From NCBI GenBank assembly GCA_002840165.1, contig PGZN01000001.1, forward strand, positions 62,001 through 126,000: a stretch of 64,000 nucleotides of DNA. Direction: 5' to 3'. Source of the DNA: Firmicutes bacterium HGW-Firmicutes-8 (GTDB lineage: Bacteria; Bacillota; Thermincolia; Thermincolales; UBA2595). Shown piece after piece: positions 8,886 through 18,054 of the stretch. Position numbers and translations under genes: made by a program. The notes below the pieces were generated by a model. The model worked only from the letters and a program-made list of their open reading frames with translations. It ran no database searches and had not been told where the DNA came from. How positions within the stretch are numbered: position 1 is the first letter of the stretch; each line of letters opens with the position of its first letter.

Positions 8886-11800
8886 TCACAGCAATTTTTG
8901 CAGCACCTTATATAACACCACTGCAGCTTCAGCTCTGGTAGCATTGCCCCGCGGTACAAACTGGCCGTTTTCCCGGCCAACCATCAATTGTTTCTGAACA
9001 GCCTGGGCTACCGGTATTTGTGCCCATGAAGAAATTCTAGCAATATCTTTAAAACCGGCAAGTTGCTTATTGGCATCAACAGCATTAGTTGCTGTATTCA
9101 GGCCTTTCTTGGTCATTAACCGCTCAATCATGGCAGCCATCTCTTCCCTGGTGATGGACTTGTCCGGCGCAAATCTGTCTTTATCTATACCACTGACTAT
9201 CCCGTTATAAACTGCAGCATCTACCGAACTCCGGTACCAGGCGTTATCAGGCACATCATAAAAATGTTTAGTCGCATCCGGAGTTGATGTTAAACCGGCT
9301 ATCTTGGCAAGTATGGTGACAAATTCAGCCCGGGAGATTTTGACATCAGGTGAAAATGCATTGCTGTTCACCCCGGCAACATACCCGTTTGCAGCCATAA
9401 CCGCTATTTCTTTGCGGGCCCAGTGCCCGTCTATATCGTCAAAGGAACAGGTAGCTTCCAGCAAAGCATATTGGCTGAAATGACTGGTCGTAAAAGTGAT
9501 GGTATTGCTTTGTTGATCGTATGTACCGCCCATGAAAGCCCATTTCTTACCGGTCTCATCATACCAATAGGCCATAACAGTTCCTGCCTGCGCGGATGCC
9601 CTGACACCTTCAGGAACTTGCAATGCGATCTTGCAACCGGGAACCTTTTCAATCTTTTGTTGTGTCCCATCCTTATTCACCAGTGCTAAATTAAACTCAT
9701 ACACTTCTCCGGCCAGCTTTAATCCCCCGGAAAACGGTGCTACTTTATTTTGCAGGCCCCAGTCGCTTAGTTTCTCAATACTGATGGCCAGCTGTGAATC
9801 ACTTTTTTTCAACTGATCCGCTAGTTCCAGTTTTCCCGGATCAAAAATTGCTTGTACTCCCTGAACAGTAACAGCCAACGGCTTAGCCTTATTTACTATA
9901 TCGGAAAATTGATCACCCGACAAAACCAGTGAAGTTTTGGTGTCTCCCGCCCGAATTGTGATGTTCCCGGTCGAATCAGCATTTTTGATGGCCGTACTTA
10001 GTTCACTGTCGCCGACAGTACCAGACGTTTTAGTATCGATTAAAGTCCCACTTGAATTGCCGCTGACGGTAGAACTCTGCTGAAGCTTAACCAGATCACT
10101 CCAGAGTGGCGGCTGGGCAGTCATGCTTGAAGCCCAATAGAAAACAATTTGGTCATCATTGTTGATGCTACAATTGCCAGCCATTTTCGTCCCATTCTTA
10201 CCGTTGAGAGCATACATCCAACCGCCCGACCCGGAGGCTGCCACCCCTGCGATTGAGTTTACACTATAGCCGTAAGGGTCCCAATAGGAAGTTTTGTATT
10301 CAACCCCAGAAGCATCAAGGGCACCTAATACTGACAGCCCCCATTTATTGTCATCCTGCACCTGAAAACTGGACGGGCCAAACAAAAGGTTCCCTTGTGG
10401 GCCTACAACCGCCATACTAACGTTCTTTACAACATGAGTTACTGGCGTATTGCTGCCTTGACTGGATGAATTTACTGTTAAACTAGCAGCAGCCGTAAAA
10501 CCTTTATAGACAGCATGAACTACTGTCTGTCCAGCCACATTGGCCTTGACCGAACCGTTGACTATACTCGCAACACTGCTGTCGGTCACAGACCAAGTTG
10601 CATTAGCTGTTACATCAGTGGTTACACCACCTATTTTCCATTTCGCCGCAAACTGCTGTTGGTCACCGACAGTCATCGTCTTACTGGGTGGGTCCAGTGA
10701 TAGTGGAGAATTTACCGTCAAAGCAGCAGTACCCGTTAGACCATTATAGACTGCCTGAACTGTTCTGGTTCCAACCTTATTCGCACTGACCAATCCGCCG
10801 TAAACCATACTTGCAACACCACTGTCATATACAGACCATGCTGCATCTGCCGTAACATCAGTAGTCACATCACCATTTTCCAGCGTCGCCGTAAACTGCT
10901 GTTGGTCACCGTAATCCAGCGTCTTACTGGATGGGTCCAGTGACAGTGCCGTATCTCCCGCATCTAGCCCCGCCAAATTATAAGCGTACAGGAACAAAGC
11001 CGCAGCCTGACTATTTGTACCGGCAAAACTGCCATCTGTATTTAACGCATGGTTCCGCAAATAGTCGACCGCACTATTGCCGTCACTGCTCTTCCATGCA
11101 TCAGCCGTCGGATCAATACCCAATACGTTCAGGGTAATTATCGCTTCCGCAGTGTTTTTGACGGGATCGTCCATCCCTTCATATACTACGAAACTACCGT
11201 CCGGTTTTTGTTGGTTTTTCATCCAAGCCAATCCGTTATTGATAGCATCCTGAATGTCAGAATCATTGTTGTCAATATCCAGATAATGAAGCGCCCTAAT
11301 GGCTTTGGCGGTGGTAACTAAATCAGCATAATATGTACCATAATATGGGGAACCCCACCAGTGATACACAACGCCGTTCACAGTAGAATTTTGCTGCTGC
11401 CCTAAAATATATACTTTGGCATTAACAGTGTTCATCTCATTAATTCGCCCTGTTGCGCCAAGTAGATCAAAAGCCGGGATGTCATAAGACACGTTTGCAT
11501 CAATTCCGTTCGATCCATTTGTTGTCTGTCTGGCAGCAAGAATTTGAACCAATGTGTTGGCATAGTCTACCTTGTTCAATACCGTTGCCGCCGCCAAATC
11601 CTGGGCCAGCACTTTTGCAGATAACGCTGCCTCATTTGTTATATCGCTGTACACTAAATCTGATACCGCATCTTCAAGTTTAATACCGTCTTTGTCCCAA
11701 TTACTAACATCTATGCCGGCCTGATTAAGTCTATATAGTACATATGAATCGATTTTAGTCCCGTATTTGGTATTTTGCACTCCGTTTTGACTGTAATCAT

Positions 11801-11936
11801 TTTGCACGAACTGCTTAGCAGTGATTTTCATAGTATGTGCAGCATAAACTGGCGGCACTGCAGTGAAAAATGTTCCCATTGTAAATAAAACCAGCAGCAA
11901 ACTAACTATTTTATTGATTTTTTTGCAATTTTGCAT
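8886..11936 (-). CDS. S-layer-anchored transcobalamin-like protein (barrel-Big2-Big2-DUF4430-SLH)
   Basis: About 1016 residues, starting at the ATG with AAGGAG upstream. Order: signal peptide (1-32), an alpha/alpha-barrel region resembling the squalene-cyclase/transcobalamin fold (about 40-330, with repeats such as GLAWMKNQQKPDGSF), two Big2 Ig-like domains (340-500), a DUF4430 domain (about 510-615; VSMAVVGPQGNLLFGPSSF and GGWMYALNG), a beta-rich region (640-810), and three SLH repeats (820-1010). In animal intrinsic factor and transcobalamin the same two modules, barrel and beta domain, clamp B12 between them. Two cobalamin riboswitches precede the gene. The inferred role is to bind corrinoids at the cell surface and pass them to an importer. 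The domain calls are by eye; B12 binding is untested. Confidence 0.8.
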   Translation of the reverse strand: MQNCKKINKIVSLLLVLFTMGTFFTAVPPVYAAHTMKITAKQFVQNDYSQNGVQNTKYGTKIDSYVLYRLNQAGIDVSNWDKDGIKLEDAVSDLVYSDITNEAALSAKVLAQDLAAATVLNKVDYANTLVQILAARQTTNGSNGIDANVSYDIPAFDLLGATGRINEMNTVNAKVYILGQQQNSTVNGVVYHWWGSPYYGTYYADLVTTAKAIRALHYLDIDNNDSDIQDAINNGLAWMKNQQKPDGSFVVYEGMDDPVKNTAEAIITLNVLGIDPTADAWKSSDGNSAVDYLRNHALNTDGSFAGTNSQAAALFLYAYNLAGLDAGDTALSLDPSSKTLDYGDQQQFTATLENGDVTTDVTADAAWSVYDSGVASMVYGGLVSANKVGTRTVQAVYNGLTGTAALTVNSPLSLDPPSKTMTVGDQQQFAAKWKIGGVTTDVTANATWSVTDSSVASIVNGSVKANVAGQTVVHAVYKGFTAAASLTVNSSSQGSNTPVTHVVKNVSMAVVGPQGNLLFGPSSFQVQDDNKWGLSVLGALDASGVEYKTSYWDPYGYSVNSIAGVAASGSGGWMYALNGKNGTKMAGNCSINNDDQIVFYWASSMTAQPPLWSDLVKLQQSSTVSGNSSGTLIDTKTSGTVGDSELSTAIKNADSTGNITIRAGDTKTSLVLSGDQFSDIVNKAKPLAVTVQGVQAIFDPGKLELADQLKKSDSQLAISIEKLSDWGLQNKVAPFSGGLKLAGEVYEFNLALVNKDGTQQKIEKVPGCKIALQVPEGVRASAQAGTVMAYWYDETGKKWAFMGGTYDQQSNTITFTTSHFSQYALLEATCSFDDIDGHWARKEIAVMAANGYVAGVNSNAFSPDVKISRAEFVTILAKIAGLTSTPDATKHFYDVPDNAWYRSSVDAAVYNGIVSGIDKDRFAPDKSITREEMAAMIERLMTKKGLNTATNAVDANKQLAGFKDIARISSWAQIPVAQAVQKQLMVGRENGQFVPRGNATRAEAAVVLYKVLQKLL

Positions 11937-12007
11937 CCTCTTGATCTCCTTCACTTTTCATAGTTCTAAACCAAAATCTTGATCTTCATCAACTCATTCA
12001 AAATTAA

Positions 12008-12034
12008 AACTCTTTACACAACGTGTAAAGAGTT
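12008..12034 (-). terminator. Riboswitch-controlled terminator candidate
   Basis: A perfect 12-bp stem (12008-12019 with 12023-12034, 3-nt loop) lies between the proximal cobalamin riboswitch and the gene start at 11936 and is followed on the minus strand by a T-rich stretch. It is well placed as the expression platform of the riboswitch. Confidence 0.6.
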
Positions 12035-12064
12035 AAATAATCGACCAATCTTCGATATATTCAT

Positions 12065-12262
12065 CCCTCCCATCCGCCGTGGGTCAGTGATAAAATAAAG
12101 CAAGCAGGTCTCCTGGCTCAGGTTCATTACCTCTTTGCGTCTTCCCGGGTTACCAGTGACATTTGCAAAAAGACTCCCCAACACAGTGGCGGGACCGCGC
12201 CGGATTTGCACCGGCTTCCCTTTTAAGCCTTCCTCCTCAGAGAAAAGCACTTACTCCAGACA
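12065..12262 (-). promoter_or_regulatory. Cobalamin riboswitch (proximal of tandem pair)
   Basis: The minus strand carries the canonical cobalamin-riboswitch signatures in order: an AAAAGGGAAGCCGGTG segment, AAATCCGGCGCGGTCCC, the B12-box GCCACTG (complement at 12186-12192), and the 3' GAGCCAGGAGACCTGC. It precedes the barrel-DUF4430-SLH gene. Corrinoid binding would be expected to reduce expression through the downstream hairpin at 12008-12034. Confidence 0.93.
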
Positions 12263-12389
12263 TATTCTTTTGTGAATTTTGTTCATCCTTAAAACCTACG
12301 GAAAGTATAATTACAGAGTCCCAAACGCCTAAAAAAATCCTTCGCCAACTGAATGATTCAAGAATTTTAGCCCGTATCAGGTAAGATAA

Positions 12390-12550
12390 CTAAAGACACA
12401 GGTTTCACCTCCCTAACCTCCCGTAGGTTGTCGTGACATTTGGTGAGTGGACTCCCTTTTACAGTGGCGGGTACCGCGTCAGCTTCAACTGACTTCCCTT
12501 TTAAACTTTTTCCCCTCGGGGAAACATGTGCAAGGATTTTGCACTTATTT
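12390..12550 (-). promoter_or_regulatory. Cobalamin riboswitch (distal of tandem pair)
   Basis: A second, diverged cobalamin riboswitch lies 130 nt upstream of the first on the same strand. On the minus strand: AAAAGGGAAGTCAGTTG, a GCTGACGCGGTACCC segment and the B12-box GCCACTG. The 3' part is shorter and less canonical than in the other copies: the usual GAGCCAGGAGACC is replaced by a GTTAGGGAGGTGAAACCTG segment. A T7 run follows at 12331-12337 (complement), without an obvious strong hairpin. Confidence 0.85.
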
Positions 12551-12571
12551 CAGCATTTCCTGTACATTCAT

Positions 12572-12600
12572 AAAATAGCCTGTAATCCCAGTATTATCAA
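12572..12600 (-). promoter_or_regulatory. Sigma-A-type promoter upstream of tandem riboswitches
   Basis: On the minus strand TTGATA (12595-12600) and TATTTT (12572-12577) are separated by 17 bp, and predicted transcription would begin about 15 nt before the distal riboswitch. The placement is convincing, but hexamer matches alone are weak evidence. Confidence 0.5.
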
Positions 12601-12651
12601 GGGTTCGGCGGCTGCTCAGCGGCCCCTAAATAACACTTTTAGGTGCAATAA

Positions 12652-12879
12652 TTAACTGTTTCGTATAATAAAAATTGAACAGAAATGCGATTCAAAACTC
12701 TTATATTGCATAATATCAGCATAGCTGTCACGACCGCAAGGATGTATGTAGATAGAATAAGGTTTAGGGCAGTTTGAATACAAAATCTTATGAGTTGCCG
12801 AATTTTCATTTTTCCTCGCTATTCCCACAATGTTGGCAGCTTCTGCAAATTCTCTTTTAAAATCAGGCATAGCCTTCAT
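12652..12879 (-). CDS. Short hypothetical ORF downstream of cobO
   Basis: A 75-codon reading frame with an ATG at 12879, 77 bp after the cobO stop, preceded by a small hairpin (12886-12906) that may terminate the cobO operon. It has no recognisable domain and no strong ribosome binding site. Two internal cysteines and a Pro-Tyr-Ser segment are the only notable features. It could be a remnant of a longer gene or spurious. Confidence 0.25.
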   Translation of the reverse strand: MKAMPDFKREFAEAANIVGIARKNENSATHKILYSNCPKPYSIYIHPCGRDSYADIMQYKSFESHFCSIFIIRNS

Positions 12880-12955
12880 CAAAGATAAGGAATTTTTAAA
12901 TCCTTAGCTTTTTAGTTCATTTTTGTTATTTTAAAAGCGGTTCCTCTTTTACAAA

Positions 12956-13483
12956 TCAAAACTCAATTCCTTCCCTTGCTGATATCCCCATATTTATTGG
13001 ATGCTTTATAGGATTTATTTCAGACACATAATCAGCTATCTCAATAATTTCCGCAGGGGCATTTCTCCCGGTTAAAACTATTTCTAACTTGTCTGGTTTG
13101 CTATTGATAAAATCAATAACATTATTGATAGGAATTAAGCCTAAAGTTAAAACAGCAAAAATCTCATCAAAAATTATTAAATCCCATTTATTGCTCATTG
13201 CAGCATTAACAGCGTAGTCAAACAATTCTTGTTGAATTGTTTTTTGTTCTTTAAGCTCAGCCTCGCTCATATCCCATGAGAAGTTTTTAAATTTCTCTTC
13301 CCTATAGATAATAAAACTAGATCCAAGTTTATCTACTGTGCTCATTTCTCCTGTTGTGGTGCCTTTAAGGAATTGTATCATAAGTACTTTAAATCCTCTT
13401 CCATATGCTCTTATACTAAGACCTACTGCGGCGGTTGTCTTCCCCTTCCCGCTGCCAGTATATATATGAACCAATCCAGCCAT
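12956..13483 (-). CDS. cobO: Corrinoid adenosyltransferase (CobO/BtuR type)
   Basis: 175 residues, the family's normal size. It transfers the 5'-deoxyadenosyl group of ATP to the cobalt of cob(I)alamin or cobyrinic acid diamide, making the coenzyme form. The P-loop typical of CobA/BtuR is at residues 9-17 (YTGSGKGKT), followed by LMIQFLKG and a WDLIIFDE acidic motif, and SGREGIEF-like C-terminus. The ATG overlaps the stop of the upstream propeller-repeat gene (TAATG), so it is the last gene of the riboswitch-controlled ECF importer operon. Its job would be to adenosylate corrinoid delivered by that importer. Confidence in the function is high. Confidence 0.95.
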   Translation of the reverse strand: MAGLVHIYTGSGKGKTTAAVGLSIRAYGRGFKVLMIQFLKGTTTGEMSTVDKLGSSFIIYREEKFKNFSWDMSEAELKEQKTIQQELFDYAVNAAMSNKWDLIIFDEIFAVLTLGLIPINNVIDFINSKPDKLEIVLTGRNAPAEIIEIADYVSEINPIKHPINMGISAREGIEF

Positions 13484-14787
13484 TATTTATCCTTCTTTCT
13501 CTTAAAGTAAAGATAAACCGTTATCGAACCCACAACAATAAAAGCCGCTGTAATACCAAGTGACAATAAAAAGATGACATTCTGTTTGCTCTCCGATTTC
13601 AATTTTAACAGTAAAATATCACTTCCAGCACTCTTTTCAATTCCTTTTTTCCCCACTATTATAGAGCTGCCGTCTTTAGCCTGCAAAATCGCGTAACCGC
13701 TGTTGCTGCCACTACCTTCAATTGTTTTCTCCCAAACGAGGGCACCGTTTCTATCTGTTTTAACCACATAGAGATTATAACCACCCCTAGTGGACTCTTT
13801 TTTGCCGGTCAGGATAAAACCACCATCATTCGCTTGGCTGACAGCATAGAACGAACTTCCGCTTTTTTTTGCATAAGTTTTTTCCCAAAGCTCATTTCCA
13901 TCATGGCCGACTTTTATCAGATAAGCCGCAAATCCACCACCCTGGTCGCTGACAATTTCTTTCTCCCCGGCAATTAAATATCCGCCGTCTTCAGCTTTCA
14001 GCAAAGACCAGCCATAATCAGAGCCTTTGCCGCCATATGTTTTCTGCCATATCATTTTCCCATTGCCATCCGTCTTTATAAGATAAACGTCGGGATTGAC
14101 CGCGCCAAATGAGTCAGTATTTCCCGCAACCAGGTAACCTCCGTCGTCAAGCTGCCTTACGGCATATGCGCAGTCAGAGCCTGTCCCTCCATAGGTTTTT
14201 TCCCAGATCTCGTTACCGGAAGAATCTAATTTGATTAAGTAAACATCATATATTCCTGCACCAAAGGACTCTGTTCCTCCGGCAACAATGAACCCTCCAT
14301 CGTTCGTCTGCTGAACAGCCCAGGCATAGTCACAGCGCGTACCACCAAAGGTTTTTGCCCACATTTGGCCACCTTTTTCATCAGTTCTCACAACATATAC
14401 ATCATGGTCATACCCATACTTAGACTTGGTCTCACCGACAATGATAAAACCACCTCCACTGATTTCCTGCACGCAGTGGCCGTCGCTGTAACCATTGCCC
14501 TGGTAAGTTTTCATCCACAATCTGTTCCCATCACGGTCACACTTGGCTAGGAAAACATCAGAACCTTCCTGCCGGGACTCTGTCCAGCCAGTTAAAATAT
14601 ATCCGCCATCCTTTATCTGCGCTACAAAGTGGCCCTCTCCTTTTTCAAAATTATGGGACCACTCTACCTCAGGCATTTTAGCGGAGGCTGCTTTTGCCAT
14701 ATCAGTAAAAAACGCTCCTAGTGTGATAAGGAAAAGGAACAGTGAAAATAGAAAAACCAGCAACATTCTTCTCATTATACTAAACAT
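13483..14787 (-). CDS. Membrane-anchored protein with seven propeller-type repeats
   Basis: 434 residues from the ATG with GGGAGG upstream; longer in-frame starts run into the preceding gene. A signal/anchor segment (about 5-28) is followed by seven repeats of 48-54 residues, each of the form DGG(Y/F)I(L/V)xGxTES... DVYL(I/V)KxDxxGN xxWxKTYGG, then a single C-terminal membrane helix and a basic KRKKDK tail. Seven such repeats predict a seven-bladed beta-propeller outside the cell. It sits between an ECF S component and cobO in an operon headed by a cobalamin riboswitch. BtuG, the high-affinity B12-capture protein of Bacteroides, is also a surface beta-propeller, so this may be a Gram-positive functional analogue. 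Homology to BtuG is not shown. Confidence 0.8.
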   Translation of the reverse strand: MFSIMRRMLLVFLFSLFLFLITLGAFFTDMAKAASAKMPEVEWSHNFEKGEGHFVAQIKDGGYILTGWTESRQEGSDVFLAKCDRDGNRLWMKTYQGNGYSDGHCVQEISGGGFIIVGETKSKYGYDHDVYVVRTDEKGGQMWAKTFGGTRCDYAWAVQQTNDGGFIVAGGTESFGAGIYDVYLIKLDSSGNEIWEKTYGGTGSDCAYAVRQLDDGGYLVAGNTDSFGAVNPDVYLIKTDGNGKMIWQKTYGGKGSDYGWSLLKAEDGGYLIAGEKEIVSDQGGGFAAYLIKVGHDGNELWEKTYAKKSGSSFYAVSQANDGGFILTGKKESTRGGYNLYVVKTDRNGALVWEKTIEGSGSNSGYAILQAKDGSSIIVGKKGIEKSAGSDILLLKLKSESKQNVIFLLSLGITAAFIVVGSITVYLYFKRKKDK

Positions 14788-14798
14788 ATAACCTCCCT

Positions 14799-15425
14799 TT
14801 ATAAATCTTCCAGATATTGAATATCCATTTTCTTGTGGAAGTATTGCAATATCTTCAAGGTCTGATAACCCAAAGCGGCGCAAAAAAGCAGGTTGCCTAT
14901 GGCCCGCAGGGAATCAAAGCTGAAACCCGCCGCCAATATGAGAAAATAGGTCTTGAATGTCAGCGGACGCATAAAGACGCTCCACTGCCAAACGTCCATA
15001 ATAGCGCCGTAAAGGTAGCCCCAGAAAAAACAAAGCGTAGTCAAGGTTTTATTCCCTGCTCCAGGAAATAGAGCCTTGACTACCGCCCCGGAAACACCTA
15101 ACATCCCCCAGCAAAGCATCTGAAAGGGCGTCCAGGAACCTTGGCCCATAAAGAAGTTGGAAATTAAAGGAGTCATTACACCTACAAAAAAACCGATCTG
15201 CACCCCATATACAAAACCTGTTATTTCCACCAAAAACATTGTGGGCTGCAAAAAAAGCAGACCGACACCCGTTACCGCCCTACCTGCTGCACACAATGCA
15301 GCCAACACGGCAGTAATGGATACCTGCCGCGCGGTAAGTTCTCCTTTTTTCTCCATGCTGAACATGAGCAAGGCAACAGAAAAAATGCCGATCATGGTTG
15401 TATAAAAACCCCAGTTTGTTCCCAT
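14799..15425 (-). CDS. ECF transporter S component, probably corrinoid-specific
   Basis: 208 residues with about six hydrophobic helices, the usual size for the substrate-binding S subunit of energy-coupling-factor importers. It contains TARQVSITAVLAALCAAGRA near the N-terminus, typical of the family. The ATG at 15425 overlaps the EcfA stop (TGATG). It is co-transcribed with EcfT, double EcfA, DUF4430 proteins and cobO, downstream of a cobalamin riboswitch; that context makes a vitamin B12 or cobinamide substrate likely (compare CbrT-type S components). Specificity cannot be read from sequence. Confidence 0.8.
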   Translation of the reverse strand: MGTNWGFYTTMIGIFSVALLMFSMEKKGELTARQVSITAVLAALCAAGRAVTGVGLLFLQPTMFLVEITGFVYGVQIGFFVGVMTPLISNFFMGQGSWTPFQMLCWGMLGVSGAVVKALFPGAGNKTLTTLCFFWGYLYGAIMDVWQWSVFMRPLTFKTYFLILAAGFSFDSLRAIGNLLFCAALGYQTLKILQYFHKKMDIQYLEDL

Positions 15426-17140
15426 CACGCATTCTCTCCTGTTCTTAGAAGCGTAATTGTCCTCTTATCCTCAATAAGAGGAAATATAATCTCCTGTGCC
15501 TCGGCAAAAGTGAGCACTCCCTCGCAGATGCCCATGCACATTTTGCCTATCTGAGGAGAGTAGAATATGGATTTACCCAGCACTTCATGCTTTTCTCCAT
15601 CACTAACAATTCTTCCTGAAAACATCATCGCCACTTTTGCGGCAAATTCAGCGGCAAACTCCACGTCGTGGGTCACTACAATTACCGTACTGCCTTTTTC
15701 TGCCTCCTTTTGCAAGAACTTGCCCAGGTCTGCCTTCAGGCGAAAATCAACCCCTCTGGTCGGCTCGTCAAGGATAATTAGCCTGGGTCTGGTAACCAGA
15801 ACCGAAGCCAGAGCAACCCTTTGCCTCTCTCCGCTGCTTAGGTCCCGTGGATTTGTTTTGCGGTACCTGGATAGATGAAATTTTTCCAGCATTTCATCAA
15901 CAACAGATATATCCGTTAAGGCAAAATTCTTCAAGGTAAAAAGAAGTTCATCTTCCACAGTGTCCTGAAAGAGATAATCATTGGGATTTTGGGACAGATA
16001 CGCCGTAAGCCTTCTAATCTCTTTATACCCGTTCTTACTTATGTCTTTCCCCAACACATGAACCTTGCCCCGTCCGGGCTTAAGCATTCCTATCATGTGT
16101 TTAAGCAAGGTTGATTTCCCCGCGCCGTTTTCGCCCAGGATAGCTACAAATTCTCCTTCCTTGATATCAAGACTGGCATCTTTTAAGACCTCCTGCCCCC
16201 CTGGGTAGGTAAACCAGACGTTTTTCAAACTAACCACGCTATTTTGCTCTCTTAAATCTTCAACATGAACATTATTACGACATAAACCAAATTGTATCTT
16301 ACTGGTAGGTTTTTTCCCTCTAAGGCAGGAGCGTAAGAGTTTTCTGCCTTCCTTCACCGTTATGGGCACCGAAGGGAAATTTAGGTCGGCAAAAAACCTG
16401 GCCACCGGCGGTACAAAAGGGAGGCCCATTTTTATTGCCTCACAAGCTTTTTCCTGTGCCTTTCCATCACAAACAATTTCGCCTCGTTCTATGAACAGGA
16501 CCCGGTCCGCTAAATGAAAACACCGCTCCAGCCGTTGCTCGATCATGATCACTGTAAAGCCCATCTCCTCATTAAGCCGCTTTACCAAATTCAATATCTC
16601 TTCCGCCGAAACGGGATCCAACTGGGAGGTGGGTTCATCAAGGATTAGCACGTGCGGCTGCATGGCTAAAACAGCAGCCAGAGCCAGTTTTTGCTGCTGA
16701 CCGCCGGAGAGATTGGCCGTAAACATCTCCCTGATTGATGTCAAATTCATGAAGCTAATCACCTCAGCAATCCTGCGTGACATCTCTTCAGTATCCAGTC
16801 CCAGATTCTCCAGGCCAAAGGCAATTTCTGCCTCTACATATGACTGCACCATCTGTTTCTCCGGGTCCTGGAAAACCATGCCCACTTCCATAGCCAACTT
16901 CCGACGGTCCATTGTTCTAATATCCTTCCCTTTAAAGAAAACCCTGCCTCCGATCCGGCCCCCGTAAAAATCAGGGATTAGTCCTGCCAATACCCTAGCC
17001 AAGGAGGACTTGCCCGAACCGGAACCACCTGCCACCAGAATGAATTCTCCTTCCTCGATCTCTAAATTTATGCCTCTTAGGGCGGCTTTTTCAGTTTCAG
17101 GATAATAATAGGTTAAATTTTCGACTTTAAAAAGCGGCAA
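15425..17140 (-). CDS. ECF transporter ATPase, two fused ABC domains
   Basis: About 571 residues carrying two complete nucleotide-binding domains: Walker A GGSGSGKSS near residue 40 and GENGAGKST near residue 340, signatures LSGGQQQ and LSSGERQ, Walker B LILDEPTSQLD and IILDEPTRGVD. It replaces the usual EcfA/EcfA' pair and powers the module with EcfT and the S subunit. A TTG at 17140 is chosen because GAGGGGTGG lies 5 nt before it; longer starts lie inside the EcfT gene. The overlap with ecfT is about 28 bp. The role as an ECF energiser is secure. Confidence 0.9.
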   Translation of the reverse strand: MPLFKVENLTYYYPETEKAALRGINLEIEEGEFILVAGGSGSGKSSLARVLAGLIPDFYGGRIGGRVFFKGKDIRTMDRRKLAMEVGMVFQDPEKQMVQSYVEAEIAFGLENLGLDTEEMSRRIAEVISFMNLTSIREMFTANLSGGQQQKLALAAVLAMQPHVLILDEPTSQLDPVSAEEILNLVKRLNEEMGFTVIMIEQRLERCFHLADRVLFIERGEIVCDGKAQEKACEAIKMGLPFVPPVARFFADLNFPSVPITVKEGRKLLRSCLRGKKPTSKIQFGLCRNNVHVEDLREQNSVVSLKNVWFTYPGGQEVLKDASLDIKEGEFVAILGENGAGKSTLLKHMIGMLKPGRGKVHVLGKDISKNGYKEIRRLTAYLSQNPNDYLFQDTVEDELLFTLKNFALTDISVVDEMLEKFHLSRYRKTNPRDLSSGERQRVALASVLVTRPRLIILDEPTRGVDFRLKADLGKFLQKEAEKGSTVIVVTHDVEFAAEFAAKVAMMFSGRIVSDGEKHEVLGKSIFYSPQIGKMCMGICEGVLTFAEAQEIIFPLIEDKRTITLLRTGENA

Positions 17141-18042
17141 TTTTTCCACCCCTCGCTCAAAATGATCGGCGCAGACAAATAAAAAATCACAACGGACAGA
17201 GTGGTAAGGGTTATCCTGTCCTTGATCAGAAAATCTGCCTGCGGATAAAATGTATATTGACCATACCCGTATTGCAAACCCCAGATTGCAGCAAACAGGG
17301 CCAGAAAACTGGCCACCATGCAAATGATATCTCTGGGCCTTAAAATGTTCCGGCTGTAAACTGAACGTTTACCGCTCCCAAAAGCCCTTGCCTGCATGGA
17401 TTCGGCAATCTCCAGGGAATCTTCCAGTGATGATAGAAGCAGGACATTATAAAGACAGGAGTATTTTTTTACTCTCGCCCACAAACTTCCTTCGTCAAAA
17501 TCAACGCCGCGAAACTGCTGCACTTCCTTTATCCTTTTTAAGTCTCTAACCATGGTGGGTAACATTCTCGTGGATAAGGCAATCATTAGAACTGATTTGC
17601 CCGCCACTTTTGAAAAAAGGTTCAGAACCTTGTCCGGATTGATCATCAGGTTGTAAAGACAGAATATGCTAATAATGACCAATAGTCTGATACTCGAAAC
17701 TGCTCCATAATATAGAGCTTCCATCGATATATCAAGCTTACCCAGGATGGGCAGTTCAGGGCCGTGCCAGATAATCGTGGCACCGGCCCTGATTACAAGA
17801 GGGTTGATAATCATGATAATAAGCATCAAAGATACGCCTGCTTTCAAAAACCCAGACCATGCCTCCATTCCATCTACCTCTATAATTAAAAGGACAAGGA
17901 AAAAAAACAGGCCTAAAAGATAAAGTGGATTTTGGTAGAGCAAGCTGAGCACAAAGAGTACGTTAAGGTACACAAGGACTGTAGCAGGGTGAAGGCTTTG
18001 CAAGAAAAGGCCTTTTTCCTGATAGAAAAGCTTATCAAACAC
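17113..18042 (-). CDS. ecfT: ECF transporter transmembrane coupling subunit EcfT
   Basis: 309 residues (CbiQ/EcfT family) with hydrophobic helices at both ends and the two cytoplasmic coupling motifs expected of EcfT: FRGVDF near residue 177 and ARAFGSGKR near residue 215, which contact the two ATPase domains. The start is a GTG with AGGAGAGG upstream. It lies 12 bp after the DUF4430 gene. With the downstream ATPase and S subunit it forms a complete dedicated ECF importer. Confidence 0.9.
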   Translation of the reverse strand: MFDKLFYQEKGLFLQSLHPATVLVYLNVLFVLSLLYQNPLYLLGLFFFLVLLIIEVDGMEAWSGFLKAGVSLMLIIMIINPLVIRAGATIIWHGPELPILGKLDISMEALYYGAVSSIRLLVIISIFCLYNLMINPDKVLNLFSKVAGKSVLMIALSTRMLPTMVRDLKRIKEVQQFRGVDFDEGSLWARVKKYSCLYNVLLLSSLEDSLEIAESMQARAFGSGKRSVYSRNILRPRDIICMVASFLALFAAIWGLQYGYGQYTFYPQADFLIKDRITLTTLSVVIFYLSAPIILSEGWKNCRFLKSKI

Positions 18043-18054
18043 TTTGCCTCTCCT

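Noticed and set aside
12014-12250. 78-codon minus-strand frame
   Set aside because: It lies across the proximal cobalamin riboswitch; its sequence is explained by the conserved RNA.
12163-12384. 73-codon plus-strand frame across the riboswitch
   Set aside because: Antisense to conserved riboswitch sequence; no ribosome site.
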